DNA from: Bacillota bacterium
GTDB taxonomy: Bacteria > Bacillota > Sulfobacillia > DUSP01 > JBFMCS01
Direction of reading: 5' to 3'
Assembly (NCBI GenBank): GCA_040754315.1
Contig: JBFMCS010000052.1
Span: 93,319 to 151,531 of the forward strand
DNA length: 58,213 nt
Within the stretch, counting starts at the first letter, position 1. The number at the start of each line of letters is the position of its first letter. Below are positions 25,717 through 35,339 of the stretch, piece after piece. The notes under the pieces were generated by a model. That model saw only the letters and a program-made list of their open reading frames with translations. It did not search any database and was not told the DNA's origin. A program made the translations under genes and the position numbers.

Positions 25717-26220
25717 CTAGCCGCTAATCTCCTCGATACTCTTGCCCCTCAGGCGAGCCACATGGCTAGTACTCTTGATAGCCTTGAGTCCTTCAAGGGC
25801 AGCGTAAACCACATTGCAGGGGTTGGCGGAGCCCAGGGACTTCGTGAGCACGTCCCTGACACCTGCCAATTCCAGAACGGCCCGGACGGGGCCGCCCGCT
25901 ATGACGCCTGTTCCAGGGGCGGCAGGCTTGATGAGAACCCGCCCTGCGCCAAAATGCCCGGTGATCTCGTGGGGCACAGTAGTTCCCACCAGCGGGACTT
26001 CAATCATGTTCTTCTTTGCGTCCTCAATGCCCTTGCGGATGGCTTCGGGGATCTCTGTGGCCTTGCCGAGCCCTGCTCCGACCTTGCCCTCGCCATCCCC
26101 CACCACCACGAGAGCGCTAAAGCTGAAACGGCGGCCACCCTTGACAACCTTGGCCACGCGGTTTATTGAAACGACCTTCTCTTTCAGTTCCTTCTCCTGA
26201 GCAAGCTCCATTTCGCTCAC
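25717..26220 (-). CDS. rpsE: 30S ribosomal protein S5
   Basis: A 167-residue S5. The double-stranded-RNA-like N-domain has [28 protein letters not shown], and the C-domain has [29 protein letters not shown]. It helps translational accuracy. GTG 26218-26220 is chosen because GGGGAGGAATTT precedes it directly; an ATG at 26238 in the same frame overlaps the rplR stop and has no good site. Confidence 0.94.
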   Translation of the reverse strand: MSEMELAQEKELKEKVVSINRVAKVVKGGRRFSFSALVVVGDGEGKVGAGLGKATEIPEAIRKGIEDAKKNMIEVPLVGTTVPHEITGHFGAGRVLIKPAAPGTGVIAGGPVRAVLELAGVRDVLTKSLGSANPCNVVYAALEGLKAIKSTSHVARLRGKSIEEISG

Positions 26221-26237
26221 AAATTCCTCCCCTTTCA

Positions 26238-26609
26238 TCAGAAGACGAGCCCAGACTTTCTGGCCCCTTCTGCCAGGGCGGCTACTCGGCCGTGGTAAAG
26301 ATAGCCCCCACGGTCAAAAACCACCTGGGTGACACCCTTGCTCTGGGCCCGCCTCCCCAGGACCTCTCCCACGATCCCTGCGGCGTCTCTCTTCGTTGAG
26401 TCCGCCTTCAAGAGACCCTTGATCTCTGGATCCATGGTAGAGGCAGCCGCCAGGGTCTCGCCGGTCTCATCGGCAATGACCTGGGCATATATGTGCCTTG
26501 AGCTTCTGAAGACACTCAACCGGGGGCGCTCAGCGGTGCCGGCGACCTTCTTCCGCACCCTGAGATGGCGCCTCTTCCTGGTGAAGTTACGATCTTCCCT
26601 CTTGAGCAC
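26238..26609 (-). CDS. rplR: 50S ribosomal protein L18
   Basis: A 123-residue L18, the 5S rRNA-binding protein: [35 protein letters not shown] and C-terminal [29 protein letters not shown] 26607-26609 has GGGAGGTCATCAGG upstream. It sits between rplF and rpsE as expected. Confidence 0.97.
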   Translation of the reverse strand: MLKREDRNFTRKRRHLRVRKKVAGTAERPRLSVFRSSRHIYAQVIADETGETLAAASTMDPEIKGLLKADSTKRDAAGIVGEVLGRRAQSKGVTQVVFDRGGYLYHGRVAALAEGARKSGLVF

Positions 26610-26627
26610 CCTGATGACCTCCCGTTA

Positions 26628-27167
26628 TCACTTCTTGCCAGCCTTTCCTACCTTCCGGCGGACCTTCTCTCCCGCGTAACGAATGCCCTTGCCCTGGTAG
26701 GGTTCGGGTGGCCGCACCTGCCTGATCCGGGCGGCTGTCTGGCCCACCACTTCCTTGTCACTTCCCCGGACGATGATATAGGTGGGGTTGGGCACGTCGA
26801 TCTCAATGCCCTCTGGAGGGTCGAATTCCACTGGCTTAGAGTAGCCTACCGCCAAGACCAGCTTCTCCCCGGACTTGCTTGCACGGTACCCCACGCCCAC
26901 AAGCTCGAGGGCTTTCTGGTATCCACGAGAGACTCCCTCAACCATATTGGCTATCAGGCTCCGGGTAAGCCCGTGAAGGGACTTGTGCTCCTTGGATTCG
27001 GAGGGCCTTGACACCTGGACCCTGCCATCCTCCAGGACTATCTTCATGTCCTGGTGGATCTTCCTAGACAACTCGCCCTTAGGACCCTTTACCGCTACGC
27101 TGTCTCCGTTGACGGTCACATCAACGTTGGGGGGTACCGCAATGGGCTTAATGCCTACCCTGGACAT
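26628..27167 (-). CDS. rplF: 50S ribosomal protein L6
   Basis: A 179-residue L6: [16 protein letters not shown] and [12 protein letters not shown] at the N-terminus, [24 protein letters not shown] in the middle and [25 protein letters not shown] at the C-terminus. ATG 27167 follows AAGGAGGCCGAAGA. It binds near the sarcin-ricin loop. Confidence 0.97.
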   Translation of the reverse strand: MSRVGIKPIAVPPNVDVTVNGDSVAVKGPKGELSRKIHQDMKIVLEDGRVQVSRPSESKEHKSLHGLTRSLIANMVEGVSRGYQKALELVGVGYRASKSGEKLVLAVGYSKPVEFDPPEGIEIDVPNPTYIIVRGSDKEVVGQTAARIRQVRPPEPYQGKGIRYAGEKVRRKVGKAGKK

Positions 27168-27179
27168 TCTTCGGCCTCC

Positions 27180-27578
27180 TTACCAGATGTAGCAGATGAC
27201 CTCTCCGCCAAGTCCTGAGGCCCGAGCCTTCTTATCTGACATTAGTCCTTGGGAGGTGGAGACCACAGCAAGACCCAGACCGCCCAGGACTCGAGGGACC
27301 TCTCCCTTCTTGGCGTATACCCTTAGTCCTGGCCTGGAAATGCGACGGAGTCCCGTTATGACCCTTTCCTTGTTGGGCCCGTACTTAAGGTAGACCCGGA
27401 TCTTGCCCTGCTTGTCATCGTCTATCCATTCGTAATCCCGGATGAAGCCCTCTTCCTTCAGGATCTTGGCCAACCCTGCCTTCATCTTGGAACCGGGTAT
27501 TTCCACACGGTCCCGCGTGACGGTGTTGGCATTTCTTATGCGTGTAAGCATATCAGCGATGGGATCAGTGACTGACAT
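27180..27578 (-). CDS. rpsH: 30S ribosomal protein S8
   Basis: A 132-residue S8: [30 protein letters not shown] with the C-terminal [22 protein letters not shown]. It is the primary binder of the central 16S domain and in some bacteria the translational repressor of this operon. ATG 27578 has AGGAGGTCTGGGAC upstream. Confidence 0.97.
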   Translation of the reverse strand: MSVTDPIADMLTRIRNANTVTRDRVEIPGSKMKAGLAKILKEEGFIRDYEWIDDDKQGKIRVYLKYGPNKERVITGLRRISRPGLRVYAKKGEVPRVLGGLGLAVVSTSQGLMSDKKARASGLGGEVICYIW

Positions 27579-27612
27579 GTCCCAGACCTCCTTTCGGCAA
27601 GGGGCATAACCC

Positions 27613-27798
27613 CTACCAGCTAGCCTTCCTTATGCCTGGGATTTCGCCCCTGTGGGCCCTCTCTCGGAAGCAAAGCCGGCACATTCCGAACTTCCTGAGG
27701 TATCCCCGGGGTCTCCCGCATATGCGGCACCGGTTGTACCTGCGAACCCCAAACTTCGGAGCCCGCCTGGCCTTTTCTATCAGCGACTTCTTTGCCAT
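27613..27798 (-). CDS. rpsZ: 30S ribosomal protein S14, zinc type (S14Z)
   Basis: A 61-residue zinc-ribbon S14: two CxxC pairs in [24 protein letters not shown]. Short length and both cysteine pairs place it in the C+ type Z class. ATG 27798 has GGCAGGGAGG upstream. It lies between rplE and rpsH. Confidence 0.97.
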   Translation of the reverse strand: MAKKSLIEKARRAPKFGVRRYNRCRICGRPRGYLRKFGMCRLCFRERAHRGEIPGIRKASW

Positions 27799-27819
27799 CC
27801 TGTAACCTCCCTGCCAGGG

Positions 27820-28359
27820 CTATTTCCTAAAGGGCATGCCCAGGCCCGCTAACAGGGCCCTTGCCTCTTCGTCTGACCTGGCTGTCGTCACGATGGTGAT
27901 ATCCATGCCCCTGATCTTCTCTACCTTGTCGTAGTCGATCTCAGGGAACACCAATTGCTCCTTGAGTCCCAGTGAGTAGTTGCCTCTCCCGTCGAAGCCC
28001 CTGGCTGACAAACCCTTGAAGTCCCTAACTCTGGGAAGAGCGACATTCACCAGCTTGCTGAAGAAGTCGAACATCCTTTCCCCCCGAAGGGTTACCTTAC
28101 AGCCTATGGACATCCCTGTCCTCAGCTTGAAGGCTGCGATGGACTTCTTTGCCTTTGTCACAATGGGTTTCTGGCCTGTAATGATGGTCATATCCGACAC
28201 GGCTGCATCCAGTACCTTAGGGTTCTGGATGGCCTCCCCTACGCCCATGTTGACAACGATCTTCTCCAGGCGGGGCACCTGCATCTTAGAGGCATACCCG
28301 AACTCCTTTGTAAGGGCCGGGAGCACCTCTTTTTCGTATGTTTCCTTGAGAGATGCCAT
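27820..28359 (-). CDS. rplE: 50S ribosomal protein L5
   Basis: A 179-residue L5, which binds 5S rRNA and contacts P-site t[42 protein letters not shown] and the C-terminal [32 protein letters not shown] 28359 has GGGAGGTAACGTC upstream. Confidence 0.97.
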   Translation of the reverse strand: MASLKETYEKEVLPALTKEFGYASKMQVPRLEKIVVNMGVGEAIQNPKVLDAAVSDMTIITGQKPIVTKAKKSIAAFKLRTGMSIGCKVTLRGERMFDFFSKLVNVALPRVRDFKGLSARGFDGRGNYSLGLKEQLVFPEIDYDKVEKIRGMDITIVTTARSDEEARALLAGLGMPFRK

Positions 28360-28388
28360 AAGACGTTACCTCCCTTTACAACGCCCCG

Positions 28389-28730
28389 TCACTTGTCCAG
28401 CACCTCTCCGCACTTCTTGCAGAGGCGTACCTTCTTCCCGGTCTCCAGGTTCTTCGCCCCCAAGCGCGTGGGTTTCTGACACCTGGTACAGAAGAACATG
28501 ACATTAGCGGCGGAGACAGGAGCCTCCTGCTCGACTATACCGCCCTGCATGACCTTCTTGCTCCGTTTCTGGTGGCGCTTGATCATGTTTACTCTCTCAA
28601 CCACAACCTTGTTCTCAGAAGGTATGGTCCTGAGCACCTTGCCCTTCTTGCCCTTATCCTTGCCAGCCATCACAAGGACCGTATCGCCCTTTCGTATCCT
28701 AAGATGTGATCTCGTCTCTTTGGCCATCAC
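28389..28730 (-). CDS. rplX: 50S ribosomal protein L24
   Basis: A 113-residue L24 with a KOW motif (RKGDTVLVMAGKDKGKKGKVL) and a C-terminal zinc-like pair CTRCQKPTRLG...CKKCGEVL. The GTG at 28730 and the ATG at 28727 both follow AAGGAGGGGTAGCA, so the exact start is undecided by one codon. It lies between rplN and rplE. Confidence 0.96.
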   Translation of the reverse strand: MMAKETRSHLRIRKGDTVLVMAGKDKGKKGKVLRTIPSENKVVVERVNMIKRHQKRSKKVMQGGIVEQEAPVSAANVMFFCTRCQKPTRLGAKNLETGKKVRLCKKCGEVLDK

Positions 28731-28751
28731 TGCTACCCCTCCTTCCGTCCC

Positions 28752-29120
28752 TTAAAGGACCTCGGGCGCCAGGGACAGTATCTTCATGAATTCCTTCTCC
28801 CTGAGCTCCCTGGCTACGGGGCCGAAGATGCGGGTTCCCTTGGGTTCCCTGCCGTCCTTAAGTATAACCGCGGCGTTTTCATCGAACTTTATGTGCGAGC
28901 CATCCTCACGCCCTATGCCTTTCTTGCACCGGACCACCACGGCCCTTACAACATCGCCCTTCTTGACAACACCACCTGGAGCGGCGGACTTCACAGACGC
29001 TACTATCACATCGCCCACCGTGGCATACCGCTGGTTTGCTCCACCCAAGACCTTAATGCACATTATCTCTTTGGCCCCGGTGTTGTCGGCTACGTTCAGC
29101 CTCGTCTGAGTCTGGATCAT
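28752..29120 (-). CDS. rplN: 50S ribosomal protein L14
   Basis: A 122-residue L14: [27 protein letters not shown] and C-terminal [26 protein letters not shown]. This highly conserved protein lies at the subunit interface. ATG 29120 has GGGAGGGGTATGCC upstream. Confidence 0.97.
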   Translation of the reverse strand: MIQTQTRLNVADNTGAKEIMCIKVLGGANQRYATVGDVIVASVKSAAPGGVVKKGDVVRAVVVRCKKGIGREDGSHIKFDENAAVILKDGREPKGTRIFGPVARELREKEFMKILSLAPEVL

Positions 29121-29146
29121 GGCATACCCCTCCCACTAAGGAGCGC

Positions 29147-29401
29147 CTAGCGCGCCTTCTCCACGATTTCTACCACGCGCCAGCGTTTGTCCTTGCTCAG
29201 GGGCCGGGTTTCCACAACGCGCACCTTGTCGCCAGCATGGCATTGATTGGTCTCGTCGTGGGCCTTCAGCCTCTTAGTGCGTTGGACGCGCTTGCCATAC
29301 AAAGGGTGAGCTGTGAGGCGCTCCACCGCTACCACCACAGTCTTATCCATCTTGTCCGATACCACTATACCTACCCTTGTCTTGCGCCTGCCCTCGGTCA
29401 T
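29147..29401 (-). CDS. rpsQ: 30S ribosomal protein S17
   Basis: An 84-residue OB-fold S17: [23 protein letters not shown] and [27 protein letters not shown]. The ATG overlaps the rpmC stop (ATGA) and AAGGAGGCGCTGAG precedes it. It is an early 16S binder. Confidence 0.97.
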   Translation of the reverse strand: MTEGRRKTRVGIVVSDKMDKTVVVAVERLTAHPLYGKRVQRTKRLKAHDETNQCHAGDKVRVVETRPLSKDKRWRVVEIVEKAR

Positions 29402-29607
29402 CTCAGCGCCTCCTTCCCCTGGAGCTCCTTCTGCCTCATGACGGTCTTCACCCGGGCTATGTCCCTTCTGACCTGGCTTATCCGCATGTTGTTATCCAGC
29501 TGCCCTGTGGCTGACTGGAAGCGCAGGTTGAAGAGCTCCTCCTTGAGGTCGCTGAGCCGCCTGTTGAGTTCCTTGTCGGCCATTTGCCTTATCTCCTCAG
29601 CCTTCAT
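29398..29607 (-). CDS. rpmC: 50S ribosomal protein L29
   Basis: A 69-residue two-helix L29: [30 protein letters not shown] and [22 protein letters not shown] 29605-29607 is chosen over GTG 29619, because it matches the family N-terminus (M-K-A) and AGGTGGTGAGG precedes it. It overlaps the end of rplP by 11 bases. It forms the docking site for trigger factor and SRP near the exit tunnel. Confidence 0.94.
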   Translation of the reverse strand: MKAEEIRQMADKELNRRLSDLKEELFNLRFQSATGQLDNNMRISQVRRDIARVKTVMRQKELQGKEALR

Positions 29608-30031
29608 CGGCCTCACCACCTACGTCTTTGCGCTTCACGAACTTGGTACGGATTGGCAGCTTCTGAGACGCCAGTCTCATGGCTTCTCGTGCAATGTCCT
29701 CGTTGACACCTGCCAGTTCAAAGAGGATCCTGCCGGGTTTGACCACTGCCACCCAGAACTCCGGGGAACCCTTCCCGCTGCCCATGCGTGTCTCCGCGGG
29801 CTTCGCCGTCACGGGTTTGTCAGGGAAGATACGGACCCATACCTTCCCGCCTCTCTTGATGTGCCTGTTAAGCGCCACGCGGGCTGCTTCGATCTGCCGA
29901 TCTGTAACCCAGCCCGGGTCCAGCGCCTGGAGCCCGTAGTCACCGTAGAAGACCTCGGCACCACGATTGGCTAGACCCTTCATGCGGCCCCTGTGCTGCT
30001 TGCGATACTTGACCCGCTTGGGTTGGAGCAT
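29597..30031 (-). CDS. rplP: 50S ribosomal protein L16
   Basis: A 144-residue L16: [24 protein letters not shown] and RVAL-type basic middle ([31 protein letters not shown]). The C-terminus is a little longer and acidic ([10 protein letters not shown]). The ATG shares one base with the rpsC stop (TAATG), so translation is coupled. It lies near the A site and peptidyl-transferase centre. Confidence 0.97.
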   Translation of the reverse strand: MLQPKRVKYRKQHRGRMKGLANRGAEVFYGDYGLQALDPGWVTDRQIEAARVALNRHIKRGGKVWVRIFPDKPVTAKPAETRMGSGKGSPEFWVAVVKPGRILFELAGVNEDIAREAMRLASQKLPIRTKFVKRKDVGGEADEG

Positions 30032-30696
30032 TATCTCTCTCCCCCTCCGCCGGCAACAGCCTTCTCGGGACGAACCTCTCCCTTATACACCCATACCTTG
30101 ACACCAATCTTGCCGTAGGTGGTCTTGGCCTCGGCAAAACCGTAGTCGATGTCGGCCCTGAGGGTGTGGAGGGGAACAGTGCCTTGCCAATCCCACTCGC
30201 TTCGCGACATCTCAGCGCCGCCCAGGCGACCGGAAACCCTGACCTTCACCCCTTTGGCACCCATTCTCATAGCGCGCCCAATGGCCTGCTTTATGGCCCG
30301 GCGGAAGGAGATCCTGCGCTCAAGGGCGTGTGCTACATTCTCGGCCACCAGCTGGGCATCGACCTCGGCCACCTTTACTTCTACGATGTTGAGGGATACC
30401 TGCTTGCCTGTCTTAGCCTCAATGGCCTTGCGCAGTTCCTCAACGCCAAGGCCGCCCCTGCCTATGACCATCCCCGGCTTGGCAGTGTGGATGTTAACCT
30501 TCACCCTGTTGGATGCTGCTCTCTCAATTTCCACCCTGGAGATCCCAGATTGCCTCAGCTTGTTCTTGATGAACTCCCTAACCTCCAGGTCCTCGTGGAG
30601 GAGATCGGTGTAGGCCTTCTTCCCCGCAAACCACCGGGCATCCCAATCCTTGATGATGCCAATCCTCAGACCCTTTGGGTGCACCTTTTGGCCCAT
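30031..30696 (-). CDS. rpsC: 30S ribosomal protein S3
   Basis: A 221-residue S3 with KH domain ([29 protein letters not shown]; the GxxG loop is GRGG) and C-terminal domain [36 protein letters not shown]. It forms the mRNA entry site. ATG 30696 has GGAGGCGTAAGGA upstream. Confidence 0.97.
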   Translation of the reverse strand: MGQKVHPKGLRIGIIKDWDARWFAGKKAYTDLLHEDLEVREFIKNKLRQSGISRVEIERAASNRVKVNIHTAKPGMVIGRGGLGVEELRKAIEAKTGKQVSLNIVEVKVAEVDAQLVAENVAHALERRISFRRAIKQAIGRAMRMGAKGVKVRVSGRLGGAEMSRSEWDWQGTVPLHTLRADIDYGFAEAKTTYGKIGVKVWVYKGEVRPEKAVAGGGGER

Positions 30697-30699
30697 TCC

Positions 30700-31044
30700 T
30701 TACGCCTCCTTTCCATCCCGCAGTACTACGGTGACGTGGCTGGTTTTCTTCAGTATGGGGAAGGCTCTCCCTCTCTGTCGCGGGTGCCATCGCTTCATGG
30801 TGGGCCCCTGGTCAACGTAGACCTCGGATACCATCAGATCACGGCGTTTCATGTTGTAGTTATTCTCGGCGTTGGCCGCCGCCGACCGGATGACCTTCTC
30901 CACCACGCGCGATGCCCTCTTAGAGGTGAACCGCAGGATGGCAAGGGCCTCGTCTAGTGCCTTACCCCTAACCAGATCCACTACTATCCGGACCTTCGAA
31001 GGCGCTATCCTGACGTACTTTGCCACAGCCTTTGCTTCAGCCAC
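30700..31044 (-). CDS. rplV: 50S ribosomal protein L22
   Basis: A 114-residue L22: [32 protein letters not shown] and C-terminal [28 protein letters not shown], whose loop lines the exit tunnel. GTG 31042-31044 is chosen because AAGGGGG lies eight bases upstream and the length is then normal; GTG 31063-31065 is an alternative, and the longer frame from 31206 overlaps rpsS. Confidence 0.94.
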   Translation of the reverse strand: MAEAKAVAKYVRIAPSKVRIVVDLVRGKALDEALAILRFTSKRASRVVEKVIRSAAANAENNYNMKRRDLMVSEVYVDQGPTMKRWHPRQRGRAFPILKKTSHVTVVLRDGKEA

Positions 31045-31075
31045 AAGATGAGCCCCCTTTCTCACAGTCTTGCGG

Positions 31076-31360
31076 CTACTTAAGCGCCGTAGACCTTTCC
31101 GTATGGTGACCGTGGCCCCTGAACGTCCTGGTGGGAGCGAATTCCCCCAACCGGTGGCCGACCATGTCCTCGGTGATGTAGACGGGTACGTGCTTGCGCC
31201 CGTCATATACTGCTATTGTCAGGCCAACCATGTCCGGGATCACGGTCGCGGCCCGGGCCCAGGTCTTTATGACTCGCTTGTCGCCCTTGGACTTCATGAG
31301 GCTGACCTTCTTCATCAGACTCTCCGGAACATAGGGGCCCTTTCTCAATGAACGACCCAT
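31076..31360 (-). CDS. rpsS: 30S ribosomal protein S19
   Basis: A 94-residue S19: [18 protein letters not shown] and [36 protein letters not shown]. It sits in the 30S head next to S13. ATG 31360 has AAAGGGGGACC upstream. Standard order rplB-rpsS-rplV. Confidence 0.97.
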   Translation of the reverse strand: MGRSLRKGPYVPESLMKKVSLMKSKGDKRVIKTWARAATVIPDMVGLTIAVYDGRKHVPVYITEDMVGHRLGEFAPTRTFRGHGHHTERSTALK

Positions 31361-31379
31361 GGTACTGGTCCCCCTTTAC

Positions 31380-32204
31380 TTACCTCTTCTTGACGATGTA
31401 CTTGTCAGAAGGCTTGCCCTTCTTCCTGGTCCTATGGCCCAGGGTGGGCTTTCCCCAGGGAGTCACAGGGGACTTCCGGCCGATGGGCGACTTGCCTTCG
31501 CCTCCACCGTGGGGATGGTCCACAGGGTTCATAACAACGCCCCTGACTGTCGGCCTCTTACCCATCCAGCGATTTCTCCCTGCCTTGCCGATGGATATGT
31601 TCTCGTGATCCACGTTTCCCACCTGACCCAGTGTGGCCTTGCAGTCCAGGCGAACCCGGCGCTGTTCCCCTGAGGGCATTCTGATGAGGGCAAAATCCCC
31701 TTCCTTAGCCATGAGCTGGGCCATCCCACCTGCCGCCCGTACCAGCTGGCCGCCCTTGCCTGGATACAATTCAATGTTGTGCACCATGGAGCCCATGGGC
31801 ATGTTTCTCAACGGGAGGGCGTTTCCCGGCCTGATGTCCGCGTTGGGTCCGGACTCTACAATGTCGCCAACCCTTATTCCAACAGGGGCGAGTATGTACC
31901 GTTTCTCCCCGTCAACATAGTGCAGAAGAGCTATGCGTGCCGTCCGGTTGGGGTCATACTCGATGGTTGCCACCTTGGCTGGCACACCATCTTTGTCCCG
32001 CTTGAAGTCGACCAGGCGATAGCGCCGGTTATGACCTCCGCCGCGATGCCTTACTGTAATGCGTCCTTGCGCGTTGCGTCCGGCCTTCTTCCTCAGCGGC
32101 GTCACCAGCGATTTTTCCGGGGTATCCCTGGTAATCTCCTCAAAACTCGAAACAGTCTTCGAGCGTACCCCGGGGGACGTCGGCTTGAAAGACTTTACGG
32201 GCAC
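31380..32204 (-). CDS. rplB: 50S ribosomal protein L2
   Basis: A 274-residue L2: the SH3/OB core with [25 protein letters not shown] and the C-terminal [32 protein letters not shown], containing the peptidyl-transferase-associated histidine region. GTG 32202-32204 has GGGAGGGGAAGAAC upstream. Confidence 0.97.
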   Translation of the reverse strand: MPVKSFKPTSPGVRSKTVSSFEEITRDTPEKSLVTPLRKKAGRNAQGRITVRHRGGGHNRRYRLVDFKRDKDGVPAKVATIEYDPNRTARIALLHYVDGEKRYILAPVGIRVGDIVESGPNADIRPGNALPLRNMPMGSMVHNIELYPGKGGQLVRAAGGMAQLMAKEGDFALIRMPSGEQRRVRLDCKATLGQVGNVDHENISIGKAGRNRWMGKRPTVRGVVMNPVDHPHGGGEGKSPIGRKSPVTPWGKPTLGHRTRKKGKPSDKYIVKKR

Positions 32205-32222
32205 TGTTCTTCCCCTCCCTTC

Positions 32223-32507
32223 TCACGCGCCCTCGAACAGCTTGATCGACTGTCCCGGCTCCAGTGTCACGATGGCCTTCCTCCAGGATGCAGTCTTGCC
32301 CGCGAACTTTCCCATTCGCCTGCTCTTGCCCTGGACTCTAACGGTATTCACCTTCTTGACCTGAACCTTGAAGATCGCCTCGATGGCCTGCTTGATCTGG
32401 GCCTTGCTGGCCCCTTCCGCTACCTCGAATACGTACTTATCCTGGGTCATCAGGTTCGAGCTCTTCTCGGTAACGATGGGTTGGATGATAACGTCCCTGG
32501 CGTCCAT
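32223..32507 (-). CDS. rplW: 50S ribosomal protein L23
   Basis: A 94-residue L23: VIIQPIVTEKSSNLMTQDKYVFEV and QAIEAIFKVQVKKVNTVRVQGKSRRMG. It forms the exit-tunnel site for trigger factor and SRP. The ATG shares one base with the rplD stop (TGATG), and GGAGGAGGTG lies upstream. Confidence 0.97.
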   Translation of the reverse strand: MDARDVIIQPIVTEKSSNLMTQDKYVFEVAEGASKAQIKQAIEAIFKVQVKKVNTVRVQGKSRRMGKFAGKTASWRKAIVTLEPGQSIKLFEGA

Positions 32508-33130
32508 CAGCCGAGCACCTCCTCTACTCTGGCCACCGCATCCTGGGTGATGACGAGGTGCCCGTGACTGAGGACGTCGTAGACGTTAAGATCCACAGCC
32601 TGAATGCTCCTTACCTTAGGCATGTTGCGGGCGGAGAGAAACACATTGGGGTCCTTCTCGGCCATTACCACCAGGGCGCCCTTACTCACATTGAGTTTCT
32701 TAAGCAAGGAACGAATGACGCCGGTCTTGGGCTCCTGCATGGCTATGCGGTCTACCACCCGGATTTCTCCGTCCCTGACCTTGGCGGACAGCGCCGACTT
32801 CAGCGCCACTCGCCGCGCCTTCCTGGGGACTTGAAACCCGAAGTCCCTGGGCTTAGGACCGAAGGCCACACCACCCTTCCTCCAGATGGGCGAGCGGATG
32901 GAACCATGCCTGGCCCAGCCGGTTCCCTTCTGGCGGTAGGGCTTCCTGCCGCCCCCGCGAACCTCAGCCCTGGTCTTGGTAGAAGCGGTGCCAGCCCTGC
33001 GTGCCGCAGCCTGGCCCACCGCCACTTGGTGAAGCAGGGCTTCGTTTACCTCGGCACCGAATACCTCTTCGTTAAGGTCGATGCTTCCTATTTCATTGCC
33101 TTCCTGGTTGTAGAGTGCCACTTGGGGCAT
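32507..33130 (-). CDS. rplD: 50S ribosomal protein L4
   Basis: A 207-residue L4: QVALYNQEGNEIGSIDLNEEVFG, the tunnel loop TKTRAEVRGGGRKPYRQKGTGWARHGSIRSPIWRKGG, and C-terminal DVLSHGHLVITQDAVARVEEVL. In some bacteria L4 also represses the S10 operon. ATG 33128-33130 follows AAGGAGGAAGACG; the longer in-frame extension to 33406 lies within rplC and is not homologous. Confidence 0.96.
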   Translation of the reverse strand: MPQVALYNQEGNEIGSIDLNEEVFGAEVNEALLHQVAVGQAAARRAGTASTKTRAEVRGGGRKPYRQKGTGWARHGSIRSPIWRKGGVAFGPKPRDFGFQVPRKARRVALKSALSAKVRDGEIRVVDRIAMQEPKTGVIRSLLKKLNVSKGALVVMAEKDPNVFLSARNMPKVRSIQAVDLNVYDVLSHGHLVITQDAVARVEEVLG

Positions 33131-33150
33131 AACGTCTTCCTCCTTACGGA

Positions 33151-33774
33151 CTACCGTGCCTTGAAGCTGTTCCTGACCATTACGATGGAGCCTCGGATGC
33201 CTGGAACAGCCCCTTTCACCAGCAAAAGGCCCCTGTGGGGATCCACCTTTATCACCTTGAGCCCCTGAACGGTGACGCGCCCTCCTCCAAGCCTGCCGGG
33301 AAGCCTGCGGCCTTTGAATACCCTGGATGCATCCCTGGATTGAAGGGAGCCCGGAGCCCTGTGGTACTTGGAACCATGGGCCATGGGACCCCTGTGGAAG
33401 CCCCACCGCTTGATCCCGCCGGCGAAACCCTTGCCCTTGGAGGTACCTGCAACATCCACAAGGTCACCCGGGGCGAACACAGCGGCTGTCACCGTCTGGC
33501 CTACCTCCCAGTCACCCTTGAGACGAAACTCCTTAAGGTAGCGCGTTGGCTTCACTCCTGCCTTCCCGAAGTGACCCTTCAAGGGTTTGTTGACCCTTCG
33601 TTCGGGTACCTCAGAGAACCCCATCTGGACGGCAGCATAGCCATCGGAATCCACGGCCTTCTTCTGTACTACCACGCACGGCCCCGCTTGGATTACCGTA
33701 ACGGGAATGGCCCTACCCTGCTCGTCAAAGACCTCGGTCATGCCAACCTTCTTGCCGATTATCCCTTTGTCCAT
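33151..33774 (-). CDS. rplC: 50S ribosomal protein L3
   Basis: A 207-residue L3: [30 protein letters not shown] and the long loop [31 protein letters not shown], which reaches the peptidyl-transferase centre. ATG 33772-33774 is preferred over GTG 33783, because AAGGGGGTGA lies six bases upstream of it. Confidence 0.96.
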   Translation of the reverse strand: MDKGIIGKKVGMTEVFDEQGRAIPVTVIQAGPCVVVQKKAVDSDGYAAVQMGFSEVPERRVNKPLKGHFGKAGVKPTRYLKEFRLKGDWEVGQTVTAAVFAPGDLVDVAGTSKGKGFAGGIKRWGFHRGPMAHGSKYHRAPGSLQSRDASRVFKGRRLPGRLGGGRVTVQGLKVIKVDPHRGLLLVKGAVPGIRGSIVMVRNSFKAR

Positions 33775-33787
33775 GACCGTCACCCCC

Positions 33788-34096
33788 TTACAACTTGATC
33801 TCGATGTCCACCCCGGCCGGAAGGTCGAGGCGCATCAGGGCGTCAACGGTCTTGGGGGTGGGATCCACTATGTCAATGAGGCGCTTGTGCACTCTCATCT
33901 CAAACTGCTCCCGTATGTCCTTTTCTCCATTGGGAGCGGTAAGGATGGTGTAAACGCTTCGCTCCGTGGGGAGTGGCACGGGGCCGGAAACCTCGGCACC
34001 GGTCCTGCGGGCCGTCTCCACTATCCTAACGGCTGACTGGTCCAGGAGCTTGTGGTCAAAAGCCCTGAGCCTAATACGGATCTTCTGTGACGCCAT
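33788..34096 (-). CDS. rpsJ: 30S ribosomal protein S10
   Basis: A 102-residue S10 (NusE): [41 protein letters not shown] and [33 protein letters not shown]. It also pairs with NusB in antitermination. ATG 34096 has GGGGGGAGCGCCGG upstream. It follows tuf directly, joining the str and S10 operons. Confidence 0.97.
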   Translation of the reverse strand: MASQKIRIRLRAFDHKLLDQSAVRIVETARRTGAEVSGPVPLPTERSVYTILTAPNGEKDIREQFEMRVHKRLIDIVDPTPKTVDALMRLDLPAGVDIEIKL

Positions 34097-34114
34097 CCGG
34101 CGCTCCCCCCCTTT

Positions 34115-35308
34115 CTACTCGATTATTTGGGTCACGGCACCGGCACCCACCGTGCGACCGCCCTCGCGGATGGCGAAACGCAGGCCCTCCTCGATGGCGA
34201 TGGTGGTGATGAGTTCCACATCCATGTTAATGTTATCCCCGGGCATCACCATCTCCACCCCGTCCGGGAGCTTGATCTGCCCTGTCACGTCCGTGGTCCT
34301 CAGGTAGAACTGCGGGCGGTAACCCTGGAAGAATGGAGTGTGCCTGCCTCCCTCTTCCCGTGTCAGCACGTATACCTGCGCCTTGAACTTCCGGTGCGGG
34401 TGTATGCTCCCGGGCTTGGCCAGCACCTGCCCTCTTTCTACCTCTTCCTTGTCAACGCCTCTCAACAGCGTCCCTACGTTGTCCCCCGCTTCCGCCCGGT
34501 CCAGGATCTTCCGGAACATCTCCACCCCTGTCACCACGGTCTTCCTTGCCTTGTCCGCAAACCCTACCACCTCTACCTCGTCTCCTACCTTCACTGTTCC
34601 CCTGTCAACTCGCCCTGTCGTCACCGTCCCCCGCCCCGTGATGGTGAACACATCCTCTATCGGCATCAGGAACGGCTTGTCTATATCCCTCTGGGGTGTC
34701 GGTATGTACTCATCTACCGCGTCCATCAACTCCCAGATGCCCTTGGTCCACTCGTTCTCTCCATCGCTCTCCAGTGCCTTCAGCGCTGAACCCGCTATCA
34801 CCGGTGTCTCGTCCCCGGGGAAACCGTACTTCGTCAGCAGCTCCCTTACCTCCAACTCCACCAGTTCCAGTAGCTCCGGGTCGTCCACCATGTCAGCCTT
34901 GTTCAAAAACACCACCATCGATGGCACGTTAACCTGCCTGGCCAGTAAAATATGCTCCCTGGTCTGCGGCATCGGCCCGTCGGCCGCCGATACCACCAGT
35001 ATCGCCCCGTCCATCTGCGCCGCGCCAGTTATCATGTTCTTGATGTAGTCAGCGTGCCCCGGGCAGTCCACGTGCGCGTAGTGCCTCTTCTCCGTCTCGT
35101 ACTCCACGTGTGCCGTCGCTATCGTGATCCCCCGCGCCTTCTCCTCCGGCGCCTTGTCGATCTGATCGAACGGTACGAAATTCGCCAGCGCCTTCGTCGC
35201 CAGCACCTTCGTTATCGCCGCCGTCAACGTCGTCTTCCCATGGTCTATGTGCCCTATCGTCCCTACGTTTACGTGCGGCTTCGTCCTCTCAAACTTCTTC
35301 TTGGCCAT
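34115..35308 (-). CDS. tuf: Elongation factor Tu (copy 1)
   Basis: A 397-residue EF-Tu delivering aminoacyl-tRNA to the ribosome. The G1 motif GHIDHGKT is at residues 19-26, then DCPGH (G3) near 81, NKAD (G4) near 136 and SALK (G5) near 173. It is the normal str-operon copy between fusA and rpsJ. Its product is identical to the copy at 56429-57622, and all antisense frames match too, so the DNA is essentially identical. Codon use differs from its neighbours: ACG, GCG and GGG dominate up to about residue 365, then ACC, GCC and GGC return in the last ~30 codons. Confidence 0.98.
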   Translation of the reverse strand: MAKKKFERTKPHVNVGTIGHIDHGKTTLTAAITKVLATKALANFVPFDQIDKAPEEKARGITIATAHVEYETEKRHYAHVDCPGHADYIKNMITGAAQMDGAILVVSAADGPMPQTREHILLARQVNVPSMVVFLNKADMVDDPELLELVELEVRELLTKYGFPGDETPVIAGSALKALESDGENEWTKGIWELMDAVDEYIPTPQRDIDKPFLMPIEDVFTITGRGTVTTGRVDRGTVKVGDEVEVVGFADKARKTVVTGVEMFRKILDRAEAGDNVGTLLRGVDKEEVERGQVLAKPGSIHPHRKFKAQVYVLTREEGGRHTPFFQGYRPQFYLRTTDVTGQIKLPDGVEMVMPGDNINMDVELITTIAIEEGLRFAIREGGRTVGAGAVTQIIE

Positions 35309-35339
35309 GAATGTCCATCCCCTTTACTCTTGTTTCCCA

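Noticed and set aside
33131-33406. N-terminal extension of rplD
   Set aside because: Lies within rplC in another frame; the homologous start at 33130 has a perfect ribosome-binding site.
34127-34789. 220-codon plus-strand frame inside tuf (and its twin at 56441-57103)
   Set aside because: Exactly antisense to EF-Tu, no ribosome-binding site, composition explained by the antisense of a strongly biased gene; it recurs only because tuf is duplicated.
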